Positions 43,401 through 50,259 of a stretch of 64,000 nt of DNA are shown here, piece by piece. The translations under genes were made by a program, and so were the position numbers. Under the pieces are notes generated by a model. It worked only from the letters and a program-made list of their open reading frames with translations, made no database searches and was not told the DNA's origin. This stretch comes from Streptomyces sp. WAC05374. Lineage in GTDB: Bacteria; Actinomycetota; Actinomycetes; Streptomycetales; Streptomycetaceae. Positions within the stretch are counted from its first letter, which is position 1, and each line of letters begins with the position of its first letter. The stretch covers positions 248,001 to 312,000 of the forward strand of contig NZ_SMNQ01000005.1 in the NCBI RefSeq assembly GCF_004353505.1, written 5' to 3'.

Positions 43401-44512
43401 TGCTCGGTGACCTCGGCGGCCGGGGCGACGGCCTCGGCGACCTCCGCGGCCTCCTCCTTCTCGGCGGCCTCGGCGGCGGCCGCGGCGGCGGCGGTCTCCG
43501 GGGTCTGGAACATCGGCTCGGTGAAGACCGGGGCCTGGAAGACCGGCACGGCGGGCCGCGCGGCACGGCGGCCACGGGACTGCTCGGGCTTCTTCACCGG
43601 CTCGGCGGTGAACTGCGGGGCGGCGGCGCGGCGGCGTGTACGGCCGCGGGAGGCGGCCTCCTCGGCGGCGGCGACCTCGGCCCCGGCCTCGTCGGAGGAG
43701 ATCTGCGCGACGGTGTCGGCCGGCAGGCTCTCGCCCGCCTCGGTGACCTCTTCGTCCTCGGCCCGGACCTGCTCCTGCGGCTGCGGGGCGCCGGCGGGGG
43801 CGGTGGCCTTGCGGGTGGCGCGGCGGCGGGTGCGGCGCGGGGCGGCCTCGGGCTCCTCGGCGGCCGGGGCCTGGGCGGCCTCGGGCTGCGGCTCCTCGGC
43901 GACCGGGGCCTCGGCGGCCTGCGGCTCCTCGGCGACCTGCGGCGCACCCGCCGGAGCGGTGGCCTTACGGGTGGCACGGCGACGCGGACGCGCCGGGGCG
44001 GCCTCGGCCTGCGGCTCCTCCACGACCGGCACCTCGGCGACCGGGGCCTCGGCGGCCTGCGGCTCCTCGGCGACCTGCGGCGCACCCGCCGGAGCGGTCG
44101 CCTTACGGGTGGCACGGCGACGCGGACGCGCCGGGGCGGCCTCGGCCTGCGGCTCCTCCACGACCGGCACCTCGGCGACCGGCTCCTCGGCGGCCTGCGG
44201 CTCCTCGGCGACCTGCGGCGCACCCGCCGGGGCGGTGGCCTTACGGGTGGCACGGCGACGCGGACGCGCCGGGGCGGGCTCGGCCGCCTCGTTGGGCGCC
44301 TCGGCGAGGGACGCCACGTCGGCCGGCTCGGTGGTGGACGTCTCGACGACGACCTCGCCGGCCGGGGCGCCACCGGCGGCCGCCGTGACCGGCGGACCGG
44401 CGGGGCGGGACGCCGCACGGCGACGGCGGCGCGGCGGCAGCGTGTCGCTGGGCGAATTGTTCTCTTCGTTGTGGTTACCGGCGGTGGCGCCGGAGTCGTT
44501 CGGCTCGAGCAT
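40472..44512 (-). CDS. rne: Ribonuclease E/G with long disordered arms
   Basis: A 1,346-residue endoribonuclease of mRNA decay and rRNA processing. The catalytic core spans about 590-985: an S1 domain (SYVGNVYLGKVQNVLPSMEAA), catalytic VVDVNTGKF and VIDFIDM, and the zinc-link CVHCNGRG. Both arms are disordered and repetitive. RRR-x-x-RK-x-TAPAG-x-P occurs four times before and three times after the core. The first arm has near-identical 46-residue repeats. The C-terminal 50 residues are histone-H1-like AAKK/TAKK. Streptomyces RNase E has its scaffold arms on both sides. ATG 44512 opens MLEPNDSG. Confidence 0.96.
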   Translation of the reverse strand: MLEPNDSGATAGNHNEENNSPSDTLPPRRRRRAASRPAGPPVTAAAGGAPAGEVVVETSTTEPADVASLAEAPNEAAEPAPARPRRRATRKATAPAGAPQVAEEPQAAEEPVAEVPVVEEPQAEAAPARPRRRATRKATAPAGAPQVAEEPQAAEAPVAEVPVVEEPQAEAAPARPRRRATRKATAPAGAPQVAEEPQAAEAPVAEEPQPEAAQAPAAEEPEAAPRRTRRRATRKATAPAGAPQPQEQVRAEDEEVTEAGESLPADTVAQISSDEAGAEVAAAEEAASRGRTRRRAAAPQFTAEPVKKPEQSRGRRAARPAVPVFQAPVFTEPMFQTPETAAAAAAAEAAEKEEAAEVAEAVAPAAEVTEQPEAGGRRRRRRRGEPAERAEQAQPEPEAPAATETEAEAEAEVETEPEAEAVGEEGDEFEDRPSRRRRRGGRRRRRGEATEGEEAEEAARAEEEAADEEAEEEQDEAEDEHDEAGTPSAAGTSSSRRRRRRRRRSGDGGAEAEAGEEDGVRTVVKVREPRPKAEPSDEVQSIKGSTRLEAKKQRRREGREQGRRRVPIITEAEFLARREAVERVMVVRQSGERTQIGVLEDNVLVEHYVNKEQATSYVGNVYLGKVQNVLPSMEAAFVDIGKGRNAVLYAGEVNFEALGMANGPRRIETALKSGQSVLVQVTKDPIGHKGARLTSQVSLPGRYLVYVPEGSMTGISRKLPDTERARLKTILKKIVPEDAGVIVRTAAEGASEDELRRDVERLQAQWEDIQKKAKNGNAPTLLYGEPDMTVRVVRDIFNEDFSKVIVSGDEAWKTIHGYVSHVAPDLADRLQRWTSETDVFATYRIDEQLMKALDRKVWLPSGGSLVIDKTEAMIVVDVNTGKFTGQGGNLEETVTRNNLEAAEEIVRQLRLRDLGGIVVIDFIDMVLESNRDLVLRRLLECLGRDRTKHQVAEVTSLGLVQMTRKRVGQGLLESFSETCVHCNGRGVIVHMEQPTTAGGGGNGGKRAKKRARAAEAEAEPETTETETEPEIETEAEVAAEVAAPVAVEEPFRPDEELYSSVAEAEAAAGRGRSRRRVSRKATAPAGAPKPAMEPVPQPAVAEVAPEAIEVEAAPALATAAEAATVAEAAPAAEAAPQGRTRRRATRKATAPAGPPKPVAAEEEPEPAQPEPVSEPVREPAPEPQAEPAASAAPEEPVAQEAPVAAPPRARRRVVRKVTAPAGSPAAAEAAVVVVSSGSPAQPEAPEAPVAETAPEAAEVTGAAQPEAAQSEAAEEAAPAKKAAARKTAKKATAKKAAAKKTAAKKTTAAKKTTAKKAATKTAATKTAAKTAKTAKSAAKKTVAAEQ
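43880..44290 (-). repeat. 138-bp tandem repeat inside rne
   Basis: The string GGCGACCTGCGGCG recurs at 43931, 44069 and 44207, a constant 138-bp (46-codon) period. The units are close to identical and cover nearly three copies. Such near-identity at DNA level points to recent expansion or homogenisation, and copy number may differ between strains. Confidence 0.85.
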
Positions 44513-44533
44513 GCGGGCGGTTCTCCCGTCACG

Positions 44534-44571
44534 CTCCCGGGCGCCGCGTCTGGCGCGGCGCCGCACGGGAG
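44534..44571 (-). promoter_or_regulatory. Strong hairpin in the rne 5' leader
   Basis: Outer arms CTCCCG/CGGGAG and inner arms GGCGCCGCG/CGCGGCGCC enclose a 5-nt loop, starting 22 nt upstream of the rne ATG. E. coli rne is autoregulated through 5'-leader hairpins cut by RNase E. A similar role here is an analogy. The hairpin could instead terminate the upstream radical-SAM-linked gene. Confidence 0.5.
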
Positions 44572-44695
44572 CTGTTATGTCTGGCTCGCCGGTTCCGTAT
44601 GCCTTGTGCGTACGGCCTGGCGAAAGTCTCCTGTGGGTGGACGCGGCCGGACCCAGGTGGCTCCCGAGCGCCAGGGCCGCGCTACGACGACCGCC

Positions 44696-45520
44696 CTACG
44701 CGGGACCGGCACCTGTCGGCTCCGGGGCGGCGGCGAGTCCGGCGGCCTTGGGTGGGGCGGCCGTGACTGCCTCGCGGTCGGGCGCGAGCGGGTCGGTCAC
44801 CGTGCCGGACTCCTCGTCGAAGAGCCCCTGCGCCAGCCTGGTCACCGCTGCGGGGACCGGCGGCGCCAGGTCGGCCACAGCTCGGAGACCGGACAGGACG
44901 TCGTCGGGTCGTACGGCAGGTGTCACGTGCCGAACAACCAGCCGCAGTATCGCACAGGGGCCCTGCCCGGGCCTATCGCCCGGCGCCGGGGCCGCCCGGA
45001 GGTCCGCGACGGCGGCCCGGGCGTCGAAGGTGCGCATCCCGTTCTTGGTCTTGCGCTGCACCTCGACCGTGCCGGCGGCGAGGAAGGCGGCGACGGCGCG
45101 CTCGGCGTCCTCGGCCGCCACGCCCTCCAGGCGCAGCTCCCAGACGGAGGCGGTCAGCCGGTCGGCGAGGCCCGAGGTGCGGGCCTCCACGGCGTCGGTG
45201 ATGTCGAGTCCGTCCGGCAGCGACTCGTCGAGCAGCTCGCGCAGCTTCTGCGGGTCCCGCTGCTCGGTGAGCGCGATCTCCAGGTACTCGGCCTCGGAGC
45301 CCGTGCCGGTGGGGGCGGCATTGGCGTACGAGACCTTGGGGTGCGGGGTGAAGCCCGCCGAGTACGCCATGGGCACCTCGGCGCGGCGCAGGGCACGCTC
45401 GAACGCGCGCTGGAAGTCACGGTGGCTGGTGAACCGGAGGCGGCCGCGCTTGGTGTAGCGCAGGCGGATGCGCTGCACTGCCGGTGCGGGCGGCGGGCCT
45501 TCGGGCTGTCGCTTGCCCAG
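44696..45520 (-). CDS. TIGR03936-type radical-SAM-linked protein, probable CTG start
   Basis: A 274-residue protein with the family start QRIRLRYTKRGRLRFTSHRDF and YSAGFTPHPKVSYANAAPTG. In many bacteria this domain is fused to, or next to, the radical-SAM protein encoded here at 46739. The usual actinomycete N-terminus GKRQPEGPPPAPAVQ is encoded, but its first codon is CTG 45520. GAGGAG lies 8 nt before it. The next standard codon, GTG 45478, lacks any SD. The C-terminal 60 residues are Pro/Ala-rich. The biochemical role is unknown; tRNA or rRNA modification is often suggested. Confidence 0.82.
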   Translation of the reverse strand: MGKRQPEGPPPAPAVQRIRLRYTKRGRLRFTSHRDFQRAFERALRRAEVPMAYSAGFTPHPKVSYANAAPTGTGSEAEYLEIALTEQRDPQKLRELLDESLPDGLDITDAVEARTSGLADRLTASVWELRLEGVAAEDAERAVAAFLAAGTVEVQRKTKNGMRTFDARAAVADLRAAPAPGDRPGQGPCAILRLVVRHVTPAVRPDDVLSGLRAVADLAPPVPAAVTRLAQGLFDEESGTVTDPLAPDREAVTAAPPKAAGLAAAPEPTGAGPA

Positions 45521-45602
45521 TGGTTCTTCTCCTCGGTGCGGGGCGGGCGCGGTGGCGCTCCGCCCACGAAAATTCGGGCGGCTCCCGGGGGTCCCGCCCG
45601 GC

Positions 45603-46667
45603 TCACCCCCGCTTGCGCAGGGAGATCTCGGGTGCGGGCGCCACGCCGGGCGCAGTCGTTGTACTACCCAGACTACGCGCCGGAGCTCCGGCGGGTTCCC
45701 CAGGCCGCCCGGCCCGGTCCCCGCCGACCAGTGCGCGCCACGCGTCCCGGCGGGCCCGGCGCACCGTTTCCCGCGCGGAGGCGAGCGCGGCCCCGGCGGC
45801 GCGGCCCGCCTCGGCGGCGGCGCGGCGGACCGGCCGCCACAGGTGGTCCCGCACGGCGTGCCCGACCGGGGTGCACACGCTCCGGTAGAACCAGGTCAGG
45901 GGCCGCACGGCCAACTGCCGGACCAGCCACGCGACCGCCCGCCACACCGCCCGCGAGACGTACCCGGCCACCCGCCACGCCACCACGAACGCGTCCCGGA
46001 CCTCCCGCCCGGCCACGACGAGCGCCCGCCCCAGCGGCGTGAGCACCCAGCGGTGCACGAACAGGGCGGGTGCGACGATCAGCACCCTCCCGAGCCAGGC
46101 CCCAGCCGCCCACAGCCCGCGGCCGAGCGGAAGGAGAGCGTGCGTGTACAGCCACACCAGGCCGTGCCCGGCCGGGGTCATCACCCACCGGTACAGCGCG
46201 ATCCAGGGCCATACCAGCACCGCCCACAGGACCAGGCCCACGCCCCGCCCGAGCGGCCGCAGCACCGTGCGGTGCAGCCACGCCAGCGGCCTGACGACCA
46301 GGGTGGTGACCAGCCATGCCGTCCCCGCGGCGAACCCGGCCGCGAGCCGGGCGACGCCGCGCCCGGCCGGGGCGAGCACCCAGCGGTACAGCCACGCGCA
46401 GGGGGCGACCACGCCGTGGGTGACCAGGCCCGTCACGAGCCACGCGAGGGCGCGCCCGACGGGGGTGAGCACGCTGTCCCACAGCCGGCGGAGCGCCCGG
46501 CCGAGCGGCCTGAGGAGCACCCGGTCGAGTGCCCGCCCGCACGCGGTGAGGGCGTCCCAGACCACGCGTACGGGCACGACGACGATCAGCACCACGATCC
46601 GTACGGGGATGCGGATCGCCGCCGTGAGGCACCCCTCGGGCTCCCGCCCGCGCTTGTCCACGTCCAT
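45603..46667 (-). CDS. Membrane-associated protein built from [VL]xPxGRxxxxL repeats
   Basis: 354 residues. A hydrophobic N-terminal helix (IRIVVLIVVVPVRVVW-like, about residues 20-38) is followed by about eight imperfect units of 25-35 residues, each centred on LxPxGR or LxPxGH: VLLRPLGRAL, VLTPVGRALAW, VLAPAGRGVA, VLRPLGRGVG, VMTPAGHGLVW, LLPLGRGLWA, VLTPLGRALV, VCTPVGHAV. Trp and Arg are very common and Lys is nearly absent. I do not recognise the family. It lies between the two halves of the radical-SAM pair on the same strand. ATG 46667 is the only reasonable start. Confidence 0.7.
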   Translation of the reverse strand: MDVDKRGREPEGCLTAAIRIPVRIVVLIVVVPVRVVWDALTACGRALDRVLLRPLGRALRRLWDSVLTPVGRALAWLVTGLVTHGVVAPCAWLYRWVLAPAGRGVARLAAGFAAGTAWLVTTLVVRPLAWLHRTVLRPLGRGVGLVLWAVLVWPWIALYRWVMTPAGHGLVWLYTHALLPLGRGLWAAGAWLGRVLIVAPALFVHRWVLTPLGRALVVAGREVRDAFVVAWRVAGYVSRAVWRAVAWLVRQLAVRPLTWFYRSVCTPVGHAVRDHLWRPVRRAAAEAGRAAGAALASARETVRRARRDAWRALVGGDRAGRPGEPAGAPARSLGSTTTAPGVAPAPEISLRKRG

Positions 46668-46679
46668 GCCCTACTGGAC

Positions 46680-46723
46680 GCAACGGCCCGGACCGGGGGT
46701 TTCTCCCCGGGCCGGGCCGTTGC
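46680..46723 (-). terminator. Terminator of the radical-SAM gene
   Basis: Arms GCAACGGCCCGG/CCGGGCCGTTGC with an inner CCGGGG/CCCCGG extension around TTTCT, 15 nt past the stop. It separates the gene from the repeat protein below. Confidence 0.8.
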
Positions 46724-46738
46724 GCGGACGTTACGCGG

Positions 46739-48661
46739 CTACTTGACGACGGTCAGCGGCAGCAGCTTCTTGCCGGTCGGGCCGATCTGGATGTGGGTGT
46801 CCATCTGCGGGCAGACACCGCAGTCGAAGCACGGCGTCCAGCGGCAGTCCTCGACCTCGGTCTCGTCGAGCGCGTCCTGCCAGTCCTCCCAGAGCCAGTC
46901 CTTGTCGAGACCGGAGTCCAGGTGGTCCCAGGGCAGGACCTCCTCGTACGTACGCTCACGGGTGGTGTACCAGTCGACGTCCACGCCGTGCGCGGGCAGC
47001 GTCTTGTCGGCGCAGGCCATCCACCGGTCGTACGAGAAGTGCTCGCGCCAGCCGTCGAAGCGGCCGCCGTCCTCGTAGACGGCGCGGATGACGTCGCCCA
47101 CGCGGCGGTCGCCGCGCGAGAGGAGGCCCTCGACGATGCCGGGCTTGCCGTCGTGGTAGCGGAAGCCGATGGAGCGGCCGTACTTCTTGTCGCCGCGGAT
47201 CTTGTCGCGGAGCTTCTCCAGCCGGGCGTCGGTCTCCTCGGCGCTGAGCTGCGGGGCCCACTGGAACGGGGTGTGCGGCTTGGGCACGAAGCCGCCGATG
47301 GAGACCGTGCAGCGGATGTCGTTCTGCCCGGAGACCTCACGGCCCTTCTGGATGACGTTCATCGCCATGTCGGCGATCTGGAGCACGTCCTCGTCGGTCT
47401 CGGTCGGCAGGCCGCACATGAAGTACAGCTTCACCTGACGCCAGCCGTTGCCGTACGCGGTGGCGACGGTCCGGATCAGGTCCTCCTCCGAGACCATCTT
47501 GTTGATGACCTTGCGCATGCGCTCGGAGCCGCCCTCGGGGGCGAACGTCAGACCGGAGCGACGGCCGTTCCTGGTCAGCTCGTTGGCGAGGTCGACGTTG
47601 AAGGCGTCCACGCGCGTCGAGGGCAGGGACAGGCCGATCTTGTCGTCCTCGTACCGGTCGGCGAGGCCCTTGGCGATGTCACCGATCTCGGAGTGGTCGG
47701 CGGAGGAGAGCGACAGCAGGCCGACCTCCTCGAAGCCGGTCGCCTTGAGGCCCTTGTCCACCATCTCGCCGATGCCGGTGATGCTTCGCTCCCGCACGGG
47801 GCGCGTGATCATGCCGGCCTGGCAGAAACGGCAGCCGCGGGTGCAGCCGCGGAAGATCTCCACGCTCATCCGCTCGTGGACGGTCTCGGCGAGCGGGACG
47901 AGCGGCTGCTTGGGGTAGGGCCACTCGTCGAGGTCCATGACGGTGTGCTTGGACACGCGCCACGGGACGCCCGACCTGTTCGGCACGACCCGGCCGATGC
48001 GGCCGTCGGGGAGGTACTCGACGTCGTAGAACGCCGGGATGTAGACGGAGCCGGTCTTCGCGAGGCGGAAGAGGACCTCCTCGCGGCCGCCGGGGCGGCC
48101 CTCCGCCTTCCAGGCGCGGATGATCTCGGTCATGTCGAGCACGGCCTGCTCGCCGTCACCGATGATCGCCGCGTCGATGAAGTCGGCGATCGGCTCGGGG
48201 TTGAACGCCGCGTGGCCGCCGGCGAGGACGATCGGGTCGTCCAGCGTGCGGTCCTTGGACTCCAGCGGGATGCCCGCGAGGTCGAGCGCGGCGAGCATGT
48301 TGGTGTAGCCCAGCTCGGTGGAGAAGCTCAGCCCGAAGACGTCGAACGCCTTCACGGGCCGGTGGCTGTCCACGGTGAACTGCGGCACGCCGTGCTCGCG
48401 CATCAGCGCCTCGAGGTCGGGCCAGACGCTGTACGTGCGCTCGGCGAGGACCCCCTCGCGCTCGTTCAGTACCTCGTACAGGATCATGACGCCCTGGTTG
48501 GGCAGGCCCACCTCGTAGGCGTCCGGGTACATCAGCGCCCAGCGGACGTCGGAGCTGTCCCACTCCTTGACGGTGCTGTTCAGCTCACCGCCGACGTACT
48601 GGATGGGCTTCTGCACATGCGGGAGCAGAGCTTCGAGCTGCGGGAAGACCGACTCGGACAT
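46739..48661 (-). CDS. B12-binding-type radical SAM protein (TIGR03960 family)
   Basis: 640 residues. An N-terminal cobalamin-binding-like domain (about 35-200) includes VFGLSFSTELGYTN and VLAGGHAAFNPEPIADFIDAAIIGDGE. The radical-SAM core follows with the cluster motif CTRGCRFCQ near residue 280 and the barrel beyond it. A C-terminal cysteine group CFDCGVCPQMD could hold zinc or a second cluster. ATG 48661. Its partner domain TIGR03936 is separate, two genes downstream. The substrate is unknown; RNA thiomethylation-type chemistry is the nearest analogy. Confidence 0.92.
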   Translation of the reverse strand: MSESVFPQLEALLPHVQKPIQYVGGELNSTVKEWDSSDVRWALMYPDAYEVGLPNQGVMILYEVLNEREGVLAERTYSVWPDLEALMREHGVPQFTVDSHRPVKAFDVFGLSFSTELGYTNMLAALDLAGIPLESKDRTLDDPIVLAGGHAAFNPEPIADFIDAAIIGDGEQAVLDMTEIIRAWKAEGRPGGREEVLFRLAKTGSVYIPAFYDVEYLPDGRIGRVVPNRSGVPWRVSKHTVMDLDEWPYPKQPLVPLAETVHERMSVEIFRGCTRGCRFCQAGMITRPVRERSITGIGEMVDKGLKATGFEEVGLLSLSSADHSEIGDIAKGLADRYEDDKIGLSLPSTRVDAFNVDLANELTRNGRRSGLTFAPEGGSERMRKVINKMVSEEDLIRTVATAYGNGWRQVKLYFMCGLPTETDEDVLQIADMAMNVIQKGREVSGQNDIRCTVSIGGFVPKPHTPFQWAPQLSAEETDARLEKLRDKIRGDKKYGRSIGFRYHDGKPGIVEGLLSRGDRRVGDVIRAVYEDGGRFDGWREHFSYDRWMACADKTLPAHGVDVDWYTTRERTYEEVLPWDHLDSGLDKDWLWEDWQDALDETEVEDCRWTPCFDCGVCPQMDTHIQIGPTGKKLLPLTVVK

Positions 48662-48721
48662 CTCGAACCTTCGTGAGCGGGCAAGGGAGCGACTTACAAG
48701 CGTACCCCGGTGCCCGCACGC

Positions 48722-50227
48722 TCAGAGCCGCCCCGGCTTTCCCGGTACCGCCCGCTCCCACAGCCCGGGCAGTTCGCGCTCGCACCGGTCCGCCAGGGCC
48801 TCCTCCCGGCCGTGGAGCAGGCCCCAGGTGAAGGCGGTCTCGCCCGCCGCGTGGGCCTTGATGGCGAGCTCGCGGAGGGTGTCGCGGGCGACGACGCTGT
48901 CCTGGTGCTCGCCGAGGGCCTTCTGGACGGCCTTCACCCGCTTGGCGAACCGCTTCGCGGGCCTGCCGAGCGCCGGCTGGGCCACCTCGGCGGCGTACCG
49001 GACGCGCTTGGCGGTCTTGCGGGCCTCGTGCAGGGCGACGTCCCGGTCGTGTCCGGCGGGCAGGGCGAGGGCGCGCTCGACGCGGGCGGCGAGCCGCGCG
49101 TGCTCCTTGAGGATCGCGCGGGGCAGCACGTCACCGGCGGCCTTCGCGGCGGCGGGGCGCAGCGGGGGGTCGGCGAGCAGCGCGTCGAGGGCGTCCAGGA
49201 GAGCGGTGTAGCGGTCGCTGTCGAGGGCGGCGAGGGTGCGTGCGCGGGCCTCGGCGCGCCCGGCGCCGGCCCAGGCCCGCAGGCGGGCCCTGACCGGTCC
49301 GAGGAGCAGGGTGACGGGCAGGGCGTCGACGCGGGCGGTGAGCCGCTCGGTGAGGACCTCCTGGTCCCGGTCGACGCCCAGCTCGCCGGCCAGCCACTTG
49401 AGCTCCTGGGCGAGGGGGTCGGTGACGCGGCGGTCGAGGACCTTGCGGTACGAGCGGAAGGCGCTGCGCAGGCGGCGGGTGGCGACGCGCATCTGGTGGA
49501 CGGCGTCCGGCAGGTCGCGGCGGACGGCGGCGTCGTAGGTGGCCAGCCTGCCGGCCTGCTCGCGCAGGTGGGCGAGGACGCGGCCGCCCGCCGTGCCGTC
49601 CTCCTCGGGCGGCTCGGGGGGCCGCCATCCGGTGTCGGTGAGCGCCCTGGCGAGCTTGGATGCCGAGCCGGCGGGCTTCAGGCCCTTCTTGCGCAGGCGC
49701 TTGTGGACGGCGTCGAGGAGCGCGGGGTCTCCGCCGTCGGCGAGCTCGACCTCGATCTCGGTCCACTCGACGGTGCCGCCGTGCCCGCCCGCGATGCGCT
49801 CGGCGCGGACGGTGTCGGTGACCGCCTCGGCGAGCGGCGCGCCCTCGGCGTCGACGAGCCGGCGCACCCGCCGGTGGGACCGGAGCCGTACCAGCGGGAC
49901 GAGCGCGGCACCCCGGGTCCTGGCGCGGACGAGCCGGGCCAGCGCGTCCGGTACGTCGTCCTCCAGCGGGGCGTGCAGTTCGTCCCGTACGCCGGGGGCG
50001 ACCGGCAGCTTCAGGTGCCAGCCGGCGTCGTCGCCGCCGGTGCGGCGGCGCAGGGTGAGGGAGGCGGCGGCGAGGCGCAGGTCCTCGGTGTCGTAGTAGA
50101 CGGCGTCCAGCTCGGCGACGCCCCCGTCGACGACGGCCGAGACGTTCCGTACGCCGGTGAGGTCCGGCAGCCGGGTGTCGGGGGCCGCTTCGTACTTCCG
50201 CTCGATCTCTCGTTTCGCGTCCGCCAT
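48722..50227 (-). CDS. CYTH and CHAD domain protein
   Basis: 501 residues: an N-terminal CYTH tunnel domain with the ExExK-type start EIERKY at about residues 7-12, and a C-terminal CHAD helical domain (about 215-500) with the histidine-rich repeats HQMRVATRRLRSAFRSYR and HEARKTAKRVRYAAEV. CYTH enzymes hydrolyse triphosphates such as inorganic triphosphate or thiamine triphosphate; CHAD binds polyphosphate. A polyphosphate-granule role is therefore likely. Two adjacent ATGs (50230 and 50227) compete; there is no clear SD. It lies just below rodA on the same strand. Confidence 0.9.
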   Translation of the reverse strand: MADAKREIERKYEAAPDTRLPDLTGVRNVSAVVDGGVAELDAVYYDTEDLRLAAASLTLRRRTGGDDAGWHLKLPVAPGVRDELHAPLEDDVPDALARLVRARTRGAALVPLVRLRSHRRVRRLVDAEGAPLAEAVTDTVRAERIAGGHGGTVEWTEIEVELADGGDPALLDAVHKRLRKKGLKPAGSASKLARALTDTGWRPPEPPEEDGTAGGRVLAHLREQAGRLATYDAAVRRDLPDAVHQMRVATRRLRSAFRSYRKVLDRRVTDPLAQELKWLAGELGVDRDQEVLTERLTARVDALPVTLLLGPVRARLRAWAGAGRAEARARTLAALDSDRYTALLDALDALLADPPLRPAAAKAAGDVLPRAILKEHARLAARVERALALPAGHDRDVALHEARKTAKRVRYAAEVAQPALGRPAKRFAKRVKAVQKALGEHQDSVVARDTLRELAIKAHAAGETAFTWGLLHGREEALADRCERELPGLWERAVPGKPGRL

Positions 50228-50259
50228 CATTCGACACCAGTTACCCCGGCAGCGGGGAT

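Noticed and set aside
40121..46042. A plus-strand open frame of almost 2,000 codons opposite rne
   Set aside because: It is the GC-bias mirror of the RNase E gene: Gly/Leu/Arg-rich, no domain, no SD, and the minus strand has unmistakable RNase E motifs.
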